From JBDHWG01 sp046328525 (GTDB taxonomy: Bacteria > Chloroflexota > Anaerolineae > Epilineales > JAHCIE01): 64,000 nucleotides of DNA. The DNA lies in NCBI GenBank assembly GCA_046328525.1, contig JAXLWK010000005.1, positions 186,001 to 250,000 on the forward strand, in the 5' to 3' direction. Shown piece after piece: positions 1-7,440 of the stretch (positions are counted from its first letter, which is position 1; each line of letters starts with the position of its first letter). The notes beneath the pieces were generated by a model. That model saw only the letters and a program-made list of their open reading frames with translations. It did not search any database and was not told where the DNA came from. The position numbers and the translations under genes were made by a program.

Positions 1-2
1 AG

Positions 3-428
3 ACGGCAGGCGAGGGCGTGCCGGAGCTGCGCGAGTCGGTCTGGTCCGCTGAGGCGTTCGCCGACGATGCCCGCGGCCTGCTGGATCGGCTGCTCGGCCG
101 CTTTCGCCGCCACCGCCCCGGCATCGCCACGGACTCCGTGCGCCACATCTACGCCAGCCTGCAGGTGCTGGCCGCTGACCGCGGCGCGCCTCGGCCGCCG
201 GACGACACCCCCTACGAGTACCTGCCGCGGCTCCAGGGGCTGCTCCCGGACGCGGCGGCCGACCTCTCGCTCCTGACGGACGCCTATGTGGATGCCCACT
301 ACCACGAGATCGAGCCGACCGACGCCGAGCTGCGCCAGGCCCAGGGGGCGTGGCAGCGCGTCCGCCGCGCCGCCGCGAATGTTCCGACTCTCAAGGGCGA
401 TGGGGAGACGGCGGGCGGGGACGAGTAG
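3..428 (+). CDS. DUF4129 domain protein, C-terminal part (5' end outside the window)
   Basis: The frame is open to the left edge, so this is only the last ~142 codons of a longer gene. The visible part matches the C-terminal cytoplasmic DUF4129 domain: a helical stretch with 'IYASLQVLAADRG', then 'PPDDTPYEYLPRLQG', then 'LTDAYVDAHY'. In known architectures this domain ends a multi-TM protein, often next to or fused with a transglutaminase-like domain. No substrate or reaction can be named. The GTG at 18 is probably an internal Val codon. A 10-bp stem at 455-501 follows the stop. Confidence 0.75.
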   Translation, partial: TAGEGVPELRESVWSAEAFADDARGLLDRLLGRFRRHRPGIATDSVRHIYASLQVLAADRGAPRPPDDTPYEYLPRLQGLLPDAAADLSLLTDAYVDAHYHEIEPTDAELRQAQGAWQRVRRAAANVPTLKGDGETAGGDE

Positions 429-454
429 CGCGCCGGATCATTCCCGCGACAACA

Positions 455-501
455 AAGCGTCGCCGGCGACGGACATTGTTCGTCCGACGTTGGCGACGCT
501 T
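455..501. other. inverted repeat downstream of the DUF4129 gene
   Basis: Arms AAGCGTCGCC (455-464) and GGCGACGCTT (492-501) are perfect complements; GGAC/GTCC (471-474/482-485) can pair inside. There is no T-tract after either side. It may end the DUF4129 transcript or simply be one of the window's many palindromes. Confidence 0.4.
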
Positions 502-524
502 ATGTGTATGAAGCTTTGCTCGCT

Positions 525-650
525 CTACAGGCGGTTTTCGTACAGGTCAGCAACGGGGAAGCACAGGCCGTAGTCATCCCAGATCACATCGCCCTGCTCA
601 ACCCGAAATCCCGCGAACTTCTGCGGGTCGAGATACGCGCGAAATACTCT
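525..650 (-). pseudogene. 3' remnant of a DUF2442-like gene overlapping the dinB 3' end out of frame
   Basis: On the minus strand, in the +1 frame relative to the DinB gene, the sequence reads 'YLDPQKFAGFRVEQGDVIW' followed by 'DDYGLCFPVADLYENRL' and a stop at 525-527. This has the look of a DUF2442 C-terminus (Asp-Pro, FA.FRVE.GDVIW, a DLYEN end). No start codon or N-terminal half is present. The DinB frame runs into this DNA and ends in a tail ('SRVSRPAEVRGISG') unlike a DinB C-terminus. I infer a recombination that joined the 3' end of dinB to a decayed DUF2442 gene. Confidence 0.4.
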
Positions 651-1113
651 CAATCTGCTTGACGTGCGGGCGCTCGTGGCGCGCCAGCCACGCCGCGTAA
701 GACTGCACAGTCCGAACGAGGGGTCCTCCCGCCCCTGTTACCGTCGCCGACCGTGACCAGTCTTCTGGCGCTAACGATTCCAGGACGGCCAACAACTCGG
801 CGCGCTGCGTTGTGAAGGCCCGTAGGGAGGCCGCGAACTCCTGGTCGAGATAGTCGGTCTGCTCCAGCCAGGTCCTGGGGTCCACGGCCCGGATGGTCGG
901 CCTGTCCTGGGCGAGAATTACCCCGATGCAGCCGCCCCAAACATCAGCGCACGACCGCAGATGGGCCAGCACCTCGTTGGCGGACCACTCGCCGGGACTG
1001 GGAGCGGCGCGCAATTGAGCCGGTGTCAGATCGGCGGTCAGCGAGGCAATGCGCGGCGGAGCTGCAGTCAGCATGGTGAGGATTTCCTCAACCGTGAGAG
1101 GTTTACTCGCCAC
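598..1113 (-). CDS. DinB superfamily protein
   Basis: A 171-residue protein of the DinB/YfiT four-helix-bundle fold, usually a metal-dependent thiol transferase-like or detoxification protein; no substrate can be assigned. Visible family features are the early 'LTPAQLRAAPSPGEWSANEV' segment with 'VLAHL', and 'WLARHERPHVKQI' near the end, which supplies the His ligands. The GTG at 1113 is chosen because AGGAGG lies seven bases upstream; it overlaps the 3' end of the ycaQ-like gene by 11 bp, suggesting translational coupling. Residues after 'HVKQIESI' read into the DUF2442-like remnant and are probably a foreign tail. Confidence 0.8.
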   Translation of the reverse strand: MASKPLTVEEILTMLTAAPPRIASLTADLTPAQLRAAPSPGEWSANEVLAHLRSCADVWGGCIGVILAQDRPTIRAVDPRTWLEQTDYLDQEFAASLRAFTTQRAELLAVLESLAPEDWSRSATVTGAGGPLVRTVQSYAAWLARHERPHVKQIESISRVSRPAEVRGISG

Positions 1114-2371
1114 GCGCCGCCTCCTGCGCTTCCAGGGAAACGGCGACGCGTTGACGCAGCAGCGGCTCGCGGATCGCCCGCGCATCCACGCGCCGCGCGC
1201 CGAGGAACGTCACGAACCGGGCAAAGCCCCGCGCCAGCGCCTCCGCGAACGCCTCATCCTCGCCGAGCGCCTCGTCTTCCAGCCACAATCCCAGGATGAC
1301 GAACGTGTTGGCGGCGCGGTCGAGCTTGCTATCGAAGCGCGCGACGAGCCGCTCGCCCCACAGGATCGGCAGCGTGTAGTAGCCGTACTTGCGCTGGTGC
1401 TCCGGCTTGTACACCTCCCACACGTAGTCGAAACCGAACAGGACTTTGGCGCGGCCCCGCGCGCTGACGGGATCGAGGGGAGCGAGGAAGACAGCCTCGT
1501 CCGTCGTGGTTGGCCCCAACGCGGCCCACGCCGGCGGCACTCGCCCGGTCGCCAGCTCGCGCAGCGTCGCGGCGTCGCTGCCGAGGGCATAGTGCGTCTG
1601 CTTCCAACCATCCACCTGCACCTCGACCAGGTCGCCGTCGGCTAGCATAGTCTCGCGCAGCTTTTTCGCAGCGTGATCCGGGTCGCCGCGCCGATACGAA
1701 TCACTCGTCCGGCTCAGCCGCGACAGCCCGGCGAAGCCGACTTCCTTCGTGATCAAGAAGCGGTCCACCTCGGTGTCGTCGCTCTCGCGGATGAGGTGCG
1801 GCGGCGCGACCGTCTCCGTCAGGGCATACACGCGCTCGAAGCGCTCGCGGTGGTGCGTCATGACTTCGCCGGTGAGCCAGAGATACCACAACGCCAGCGC
1901 GCTGTCCTTGCGGCCGCGATAGCTCTGCGTTCGGGTGCGCGTCGCCATCTCGAAGTCGCGGTTGCTCACCACGCCGCGTTCCTGCAAAGTGGCCCGCATC
2001 TCGACGATGGCGTCGCCGTGGTCGCGGGCGATGGCATGCAGGCGGGCGTTGCTGTCGCGCTCGCGGCGCATGACGACGCGCCAGTGCGGCAGCTCGTCCA
2101 TCGGGCGGACGGCCAGCCAGCCGCCCCAGTCGAAGAACCGGCGCTGTTGGTAGGTCACGTCCTCCCACAGGCCGGGCGCGTAGTCGAGCACGCGGCTGTG
2201 CAGCTTGATGTCCTGGCTGCGGGCGATGATTTGCAGCGGATCGAGCTGCAAGTACTCCATCGCGCGCATGGCCTGCTCCGTACCCTCGACGCCGCGCCAG
2301 CGCCGCCCGGGCCACAAGCCCTGTTTGCCGAGAATGAAACGGCGGGCCGTTTGGATGTCTATCGTCAGCAT
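1103..2371 (-). CDS. ycaQ: YcaQ/AlkZ-family DNA glycosylase (winged-helix DNA-binding protein)
   Basis: A 422-residue protein of the HTH_42/YcaQ family; characterised members unhook interstrand DNA crosslinks or excise bulky alkylated bases. The N-terminus 'MLTIDIQTARRFILGKQGL' is typical. The catalytic Gln-x-Asp motif of the YcaQ branch is present as Q42-L43-D44 in 'YLQLDPLQIIA'. The middle holds tandem winged helices ('VVSNRDFEMATRTRTQ'), and the C-terminal part contains 'ILWGERLVARFDSKLDR', characteristic of the family. The ATG at 2371 (AAGA upstream) is preferred to a GTG 15 bases earlier. It sits between two DinB genes on the same strand, a plausible alkylation or thiol-stress unit. Confidence 0.8.
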   Translation of the reverse strand: MLTIDIQTARRFILGKQGLWPGRRWRGVEGTEQAMRAMEYLQLDPLQIIARSQDIKLHSRVLDYAPGLWEDVTYQQRRFFDWGGWLAVRPMDELPHWRVVMRRERDSNARLHAIARDHGDAIVEMRATLQERGVVSNRDFEMATRTRTQSYRGRKDSALALWYLWLTGEVMTHHRERFERVYALTETVAPPHLIRESDDTEVDRFLITKEVGFAGLSRLSRTSDSYRRGDPDHAAKKLRETMLADGDLVEVQVDGWKQTHYALGSDAATLRELATGRVPPAWAALGPTTTDEAVFLAPLDPVSARGRAKVLFGFDYVWEVYKPEHQRKYGYYTLPILWGERLVARFDSKLDRAANTFVILGLWLEDEALGEDEAFAEALARGFARFVTFLGARRVDARAIREPLLRQRVAVSLEAQEAARGE

Positions 2372-2396
2372 ATTGGTTTCTTGCACAAGGCTTCAC

Positions 2397-2888
2397 TCAA
2401 AGATCGAGGGAGGGCAGCCCGTTCATGCCGAGGATCAGCGAGACTTCCCCGCCATGATGCAGGTCGTGTTCCAGCACGTGGTAGATCACCCAGCTACGCG
2501 ACAGCTCGTATGTCTGCCCCTCCCATTCATCGAGAAAGGTCATGGCGCAGTCGTCGGGCGTCCAGCGCTGCAAGCGGGCTTCGATGAACGCCCACGTCTC
2601 CTCCAGCCCGCGCGCCAGCTCGGCCGCGCTACGGTCCGGCGACTCACGCTGGCCCCATAGCATATACGCCGTCATCGCTGCGTCCTCATCCAGGAGCGTG
2701 CCGCTGAACCACCCCGCCCTGACAGAGATGATGTGCTGCACAATCTGGCCGAGCGGCCACATGTGCGGGGCCGGTTGCAGGGCGAGCTGCTCACTCGTCA
2801 GCAGCGCGATGCTGTTGCGCAGCTTTTCCTGATAGCCCTGCCAGTTCTCATAGATCACGTCCAGTGTCGAGTGGGTTGGCTGCGGCAT
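2397..2888 (-). CDS. DinB superfamily protein
   Basis: 163 residues, DinB_2-like fold. Metal-ligand positions are visible as His in 'LGQIVQHIISVRAGW' and the His cluster 'YHVLEHDLHHGGEVSLILG' near the C-terminus. The ATG at 2888 is set by AGGAGG seven bases upstream. It is the first gene of a minus-strand trio (DinB, YcaQ-like, DinB) with 25 bp to the next start. Function in thiol or drug detoxification is family-level inference; no substrate can be named. Confidence 0.8.
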   Translation of the reverse strand: MPQPTHSTLDVIYENWQGYQEKLRNSIALLTSEQLALQPAPHMWPLGQIVQHIISVRAGWFSGTLLDEDAAMTAYMLWGQRESPDRSAAELARGLEETWAFIEARLQRWTPDDCAMTFLDEWEGQTYELSRSWVIYHVLEHDLHHGGEVSLILGMNGLPSLDL

Positions 2889-2915
2889 CTGTTCCTCCTG
2901 TGAACTTGGGATAGT

Positions 2916-2934
2916 AACGCAAAGGCGCAGAGGC
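2916..2934. repeat. 19-bp dispersed repeat, copy 1
   Basis: AACGCAAAGGCGCAGAGGC occurs here and, as its exact reverse complement, at 25561-25579. Both copies are intergenic. It belongs to the widely seen 'cgcaaaggcgcagag' type of small dispersed repeat. Confidence 0.7.
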
Positions 2935-2964
2935 ATAAAGTATGCCACAGATGAAACAAATGTG

Positions 2965-5900
2965 CTAGAGCGCCTCCACCCCCTGCACCTCCTCCACCGC
3001 CACCGGCCGCTTCGGGAGGAGGCGGCGGGCCAAACGGCGGTCCTCGGCCGTGACACCGCCCACGACTGCCAGCACAGCCAGGTAGGTCAGGCCGCCGGCC
3101 GCGAGCGCCAGCAGGAACGGCGCGCGGCCCCACAGCAACCCGGTCACGGCGACCAGCGCCGCCGTCGCCACGACGGGCCGCCACGCGACGGTGAGCAAGT
3201 TCAGCGGCGCGACCGAGCGCCGCACCGCGATCATGAACGGCACCATGAGCACCATCTCGGACAGCACGGTGATGACGGCGGCGGCGACGAAGCTGTAGCG
3301 CGGGATGAAAATCAGGTTGGCGACGACGTTGAACACGACGGCGATGATGAAGCTGCGCGTAATCCACTTCGCCTCATCCACGGCCACCAGCACATACTGC
3401 GTGACGCCGTTGACGAAGCTGAACGGCAGGAACCAGATCATGATGCGCAGGGCAATCGCGCCGCAGGGCAGGTAGGCGGCGCCGCCGAGCAGCCCCACCA
3501 GGATGTCGGCCGAGAACGCCATCAGGGCGGCGGCGGGCAGGGCGATCATGAGCAGCAGCCGCACCGCCAGGACGTAGGCCCGCGCCAGGGGTGTGTCGTG
3601 GCGCGGCCCGCCCGCCCCCTTCGGCGTCTCGCTGGCGTAGCGCGACATGAGTGGGAAGATCGCCAGGGTGAAGTAGGCCGGGATGATGAGCAGGGCGTCA
3701 ATCCACTTGTACGCCGTCGAGTAGTAGCCGACGACGGCGTCCCCCTGGAGCGGCTGGAGCAGCGTCACGTCCACCTTGAAGAACAGCGTGTTCAGCAGGT
3801 GGTTAAGCATGAGCGGATAGGACAGCACGACGATGCCCCACGCCACCGCCGGGGCAAAGCGGATGCTGGGGCGGAAGAAGAGCCGCGACGCCGCGCGCCA
3901 CAGGATGCCCACCGTCACGATGTTGGAGACGATGGCGACGGCGGCGAGGCCGACGATGCCCCAGCCCAGCAGGAGGACGAGCGCCCCCAGGCTGACCTTG
4001 ATGAGCGTGGTCAGGCTCGTTAGCCCGGCCGGGTACTCCATGCGCTCCTCGGCGTAGAACAGCGAGCTAAGCGCCCCAGCGATATTGCCCGGAATGAGGG
4101 CGATGACCAGCAGCCCGATGGTGAGCGCCGTTTCCGTCGTCAGGCCGAAGGCGTTGACCCAGATCACGCCCACCAGCAACAGAACGGGCACGGCGCTGCC
4201 GAGCAGCGCCAGGCGCAACCCGGTCGTCTGGGCCAGCGTCGTCTCCGCCTCGTCGCGGTGCTGGGCCACGTGGCGCGTCAGGTACAGGTTCAGGCCGAAG
4301 TTGCTCCAGATATCCAGGTAGCCGACGATGGCGATGGCAAAGTAGTACGCGCCCGCCGAGGACGGCCCCAGGATGCGCAGCATCAGGGCGGCAAAGGCGA
4401 AGTCCACCGCCTTGTTGCTGAGGGTGGTCAGCATGGGCGCGAGGGAATTGCGGCCCACGCGCCGCACCGTGTCCGTCTCGTGGCCGACACCGTAGACGCG
4501 CCGCCACGCTGCGAAGCCGAACAGGAACCCCAGGACGGCGAACGACAGGAACGACAGGTACAGCCCCAGCTTGAACGACATCGGCGAGTACACCACGCGC
4601 AGCTGCCACGCGCCCGGCGGAATCGGGATGCCGCGGAAGATGCCGTCCACGCGCAGGATCGGCACGCTGGTCTCATTGCCCCTGTCGTCAGCCGGGGCCA
4701 GGTGCGCCTGCCACCCCCCAAAGTAGCTATCCGCCAGCACCAGCAGCCCGCCCTGCCCGACGCGGCTCACGTCCAGCTCCACCGTCGAGGGGGTGTAGCG
4801 GCGGATGGCGACGCGGTTCGCCGTCGCCGCGGGCGCTTTCGGCAGATCGGCCGGCGGCGGCGGGAGGGCGTCCTCCTCCATCCCCGTCGGGTCCAGCACC
4901 ACCACCTGGCGCGGGTCCACGCTCGACAGCATGCGGTACACGCCGCGCGCCTCGCCGGCCAGCGGGTAGCGGATGCCGCCAGGCGCGTCGCTGGCGAAAA
5001 AGGCGCGCGGCTTCGCGTCCTCGTTGCGGTAGATTTTCACCTCGCCATCATACGCCAGCGTCCAGCCGGGCCGATCAATGATCTTGTTGGTGACGACGTA
5101 GCGCACGCCCAGCACGTCGAGCAGCGGCGAGTCGAGCGCCTCCGACTTGCGCAGCGGCGCGACCTGGTTGAACAGCAGCAGGTCCTGGTCGCCGATCAGC
5201 CGCGAGAACTCCACGTAGTCGCGCAGGATGATCGAGTCGTAGCCGCGCGCGTCCTCGAGGCCGTAAAGCATCGGCAGGTTGGGCGCGAGGATGTTCTTGT
5301 CGCCCAGCACCGTGATGCGGAACGGGCCTTCCTGCGCCCGACGCTCCTGCAAGAATGCCACAGCCGGCGGCGTGAAGTCCGCCAGCTTCGGGTCCACCGC
5401 CGGGTTGAAGCCGTAGGACGCGACGAACAGGTCCGCCGCCAGCACCGCCAGCGCCGCGAGGCTCGGCCAGGGAATACCAGCGTGACGGGGTGACGAGGTG
5501 ACGGGGTGAGGGACATCCCGCGCCAGCCACACCAGCGCCAGCCCCGTTAGCGTCAGGAACACGGCAAACAGCAGCAGGCTGCGCCCCTCGTAGGAGAGGA
5601 ACGCCTGCCCGCTCCCGAACACCTCGCCCGCCTTCGCCAGGCGATCCACGGCCACCTCCGCCAGTGGCGCGAGGCGCGCGCGCGCGACGTAGCCGACGGC
5701 CAGCGCCAGCAGCCCAAGCGCGCCCAAGGCGGCCGCGGCCGCGCCCAGGCCCGTCGTCAGGCGGCGGCGACGCGGTATCGCGGCCCAGCCGAGCGCGGCC
5801 AGCATCGCCAGGCTGAACGTGTACGGGTAGACCCAGCGGAAGGGGGTGTGCAGCTGGCTGAAGCCGGGCAGGACGTAGAGCAGAGCGTAGGCCGGCGTCC

Positions 5901-7260
5901 CGAACATGAACAGCAGCGAGAGCAGCGCCAGCACGGCGAAGACCCAAACGTATTGAGGTGACGAGGTGACGAGATGACGGGGTGAAGACCTCCCTCCAAC
6001 TCCCCCCGTCCACGGGGGGAGGGCTGAATCACCGTCGGCGCCCCCCATGGACGGGGGGATGGGGGGGTCTGAAGCGCGGGACGACACCGCGTCCCAAATC
6101 GCGACAACCGCCAGCAGGAGCGGCAGCAGCCCGGCGTACACCGCGCCCTCGACGTAGTTCTTGATGCCCCACGCCGTGTTGTCCACGACCGCCCCGGCGC
6201 GGTTGCGCCATTCGCCCACCCACGCGCCCTGGAAGATGTCGAAGTAACCGTGGTGCGACGGGTTGCCGAAGATGTCCGGCATGAGAAAGGCGAGGATGTG
6301 GCGCGCGGGGAAGGCGTAGCCGCGCACCTCGGCCAGGCTCGCCGCCGCCTGGCGGAAGTTCTGGGTGACAAGCTCGAACAGCGGTAGAATCTGCACCGAC
6401 GCCAGCCCCACGCCCAGCAGCGCCATCGCCCCCATCGCCCCCGCGCCCTGCGCCAGCGAGCGCGCCCGGTTCGGGCCGCGCTGGAGGAACGCCACGACCA
6501 GGCGGGCGGCGGCGTAGTACGCCGCGACGAGCAGGGTGTATAGGGCAATCTCCACGTGGCCGGCGAGGAACACGCAGCCGATGGCCCCGGCGCCCACGGC
6601 CAGCCACGCCGCCAGCCCGACCGTCAACCCGGCGCCCGACCGCGCCCGCTCGAAGACGCGCTCCAGCGCCAGGAGAATCAGGGGCAGCCACGCCATGCCG
6701 GCGAGAATCATCGGGTGGACGGGGTTGACCAAGAAGAGCTGGCTCAGGGCGAAGACGGCCATCGCCGCCGCCGACGGCGCCCACGCCAGGCGCAGCCCGC
6801 GCCGCGCGTAGGCGTAGGTGAACGCGCCGGCCAGCCATATCTGAACGGCGGTGAACCAGCCGTAGGCCAGCCACAGCGGCAGGCCGTAGTAGATGACGCT
6901 TAGCGGGTACAGGCCGGAGCTTTGCCCAGCGGCCAGGAACGGGGCGCCGGCGAACAGGTACGGGTTCCACAGCGGCAGCTCGCGCGCGGCGATCTCCCGA
7001 GTGATGAACGATTTCCAGGTGTAGTTCTCCAGCAGCAGGTCCGTCAGCAGCGGGTTCTGGACGCCTGTCACGCCGTGCTCGGCAGCGAAGGCAGACCAGG
7101 GAGGGTTTTGATAGAGCGCGTCGAAGGGGACGAGGCTCCGCCCGCCGAGGGTGACGGGCCAGAACATCGCCAGGAGAAACACGGCGAGGAGGGCGAGGAC
7201 GAGGCCATCGGGAATGAGCCAGCGGCGCGCGCGGTCTCGCCACGGGGATAGAGATGCCAT
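2965..7260 (-). CDS. YfhO-family membrane protein fused to a Wzx-type flippase
   Basis: A 1431-residue polytopic protein. Residues 1 to ~915 are YfhO-like: an N-terminal TM ('LVLALLAVFLLAMFWPVTLG'), then 'NPPWSAFAAEHGVTG', 'PLWNPYLFAGAPF', many TMs and a large extracytoplasmic part with 'ADSYFGGWQAHL'. YfhO relatives help add sugars to lipoteichoic acid or glycoproteins. From ~927 onward the frame continues into an oligosaccharide flippase domain ('NKAVDFAFAALMLRILGPS', 'YYSTAYKWIDALLIIPAYF'), normally a separate ~480-residue protein. I see no stop or strong internal RBS at the junction. Two repeat-derived stretches are translated, near residues 398-435 and 582-593. ATG 7260 is chosen because a promoter lies just upstream and TATAAT overlaps earlier starts. 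Confidence 0.85.
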   Translation of the reverse strand: MASLSPWRDRARRWLIPDGLVLALLAVFLLAMFWPVTLGGRSLVPFDALYQNPPWSAFAAEHGVTGVQNPLLTDLLLENYTWKSFITREIAARELPLWNPYLFAGAPFLAAGQSSGLYPLSVIYYGLPLWLAYGWFTAVQIWLAGAFTYAYARRGLRLAWAPSAAAMAVFALSQLFLVNPVHPMILAGMAWLPLILLALERVFERARSGAGLTVGLAAWLAVGAGAIGCVFLAGHVEIALYTLLVAAYYAAARLVVAFLQRGPNRARSLAQGAGAMGAMALLGVGLASVQILPLFELVTQNFRQAAASLAEVRGYAFPARHILAFLMPDIFGNPSHHGYFDIFQGAWVGEWRNRAGAVVDNTAWGIKNYVEGAVYAGLLPLLLAVVAIWDAVSSRASDPPIPPSMGGADGDSALPPWTGGVGGRSSPRHLVTSSPQYVWVFAVLALLSLLFMFGTPAYALLYVLPGFSQLHTPFRWVYPYTFSLAMLAALGWAAIPRRRRLTTGLGAAAAALGALGLLALAVGYVARARLAPLAEVAVDRLAKAGEVFGSGQAFLSYEGRSLLLFAVFLTLTGLALVWLARDVPHPVTSSPRHAGIPWPSLAALAVLAADLFVASYGFNPAVDPKLADFTPPAVAFLQERRAQEGPFRITVLGDKNILAPNLPMLYGLEDARGYDSIILRDYVEFSRLIGDQDLLLFNQVAPLRKSEALDSPLLDVLGVRYVVTNKIIDRPGWTLAYDGEVKIYRNEDAKPRAFFASDAPGGIRYPLAGEARGVYRMLSSVDPRQVVVLDPTGMEEDALPPPPADLPKAPAATANRVAIRRYTPSTVELDVSRVGQGGLLVLADSYFGGWQAHLAPADDRGNETSVPILRVDGIFRGIPIPPGAWQLRVVYSPMSFKLGLYLSFLSFAVLGFLFGFAAWRRVYGVGHETDTVRRVGRNSLAPMLTTLSNKAVDFAFAALMLRILGPSSAGAYYFAIAIVGYLDIWSNFGLNLYLTRHVAQHRDEAETTLAQTTGLRLALLGSAVPVLLLVGVIWVNAFGLTTETALTIGLLVIALIPGNIAGALSSLFYAEERMEYPAGLTSLTTLIKVSLGALVLLLGWGIVGLAAVAIVSNIVTVGILWRAASRLFFRPSIRFAPAVAWGIVVLSYPLMLNHLLNTLFFKVDVTLLQPLQGDAVVGYYSTAYKWIDALLIIPAYFTLAIFPLMSRYASETPKGAGGPRHDTPLARAYVLAVRLLLMIALPAAALMAFSADILVGLLGGAAYLPCGAIALRIMIWFLPFSFVNGVTQYVLVAVDEAKWITRSFIIAVVFNVVANLIFIPRYSFVAAAVITVLSEMVLMVPFMIAVRRSVAPLNLLTVAWRPVVATAALVAVTGLLWGRAPFLLALAAGGLTYLAVLAVVGGVTAEDRRLARRLLPKRPVAVEEVQGVEAL
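5482..5513. repeat. GTGACG(A/G)GG tandem motif inside the YfhO coding region
   Basis: About three units of GTGACGRGG in a row, translated on the minus strand as 'PHPVTSSPRHAG'. The same motif occurs at 5955-5985, where it gives 'SPRHLVTSSPQ'. The peptide is low-complexity and unlike the hydrophobic YfhO surroundings. Confidence 0.65.
5955..6070. repeat. composite GC palindrome inserted in frame in the YfhO coding region
   Basis: A GTGACGAGG tandem (5955-5985) is followed by two C6/G6 hairpins: CCCCCCGTCCACGGGGGG near 6004 and a CCCCCC...GGGGGGATGGGGGG block near 6041-6067. Translated, it adds 'DPPIPPSMGGADGDS', 'ALPPWTGGVGG' and 'RSSPRHLVTSSPQ' just before a TM. The G6/C6 core resembles the centre of the 101-bp elements at 10448 and 40197. 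Confidence 0.7.
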
Positions 7261-7270
7261 AGCAGACGGC

Positions 7271-7299
7271 ATTATAGGCGCGCACGCCACGTTTCACAA
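7271..7299 (-). promoter_or_regulatory. sigma70-type promoter of the YfhO/flippase gene
   Basis: On the minus strand TTGTGA (7294-7299), 17-base spacer, TATAAT (7271-7276). Transcription would start near 7264, only a few bases before ATG 7260, so the message would be leaderless or nearly so. Confidence 0.7.
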
Positions 7300-7354
7300 A
7301 ATGCTCGCGCCCGTCCCCCCTCTCCCCGTGTGGGAGAGGGATGGGGTGAGGGAT

Positions 7355-7391
7355 AACAAGAAAGTGGGGGTAGGCTCGCGCCCACCCCCAC
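7355..7391 (-). terminator. rho-independent terminator of the secreted-protein gene
   Basis: On the minus strand a 12-bp stem (7380-7391 with 7364-7375, one G-T wobble) closes a GCGA tetraloop and is followed by TTTCTTGTT (7363-7355). It lies 50 bases after the stop of the 923-residue protein gene and separates it from the YfhO promoter. Confidence 0.8.
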
Positions 7392-7440
7392 GCCACACAC
7401 TGTTGAGTTGTCGGTCAGCCGTCGGCCTCTGATCTGGCGA

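Noticed and set aside
429..597. A plus-strand gene across 286-573
   Set aside because: Overlaps the DUF4129 gene, has no RBS, and its second half is antisense to the DUF2442-like remnant.
1114..1185. Longer DinB start (24 extra codons)
   Set aside because: Arg-rich extension lying inside the ycaQ-like gene; the GTG at 1113 has AGGAGG at correct spacing.
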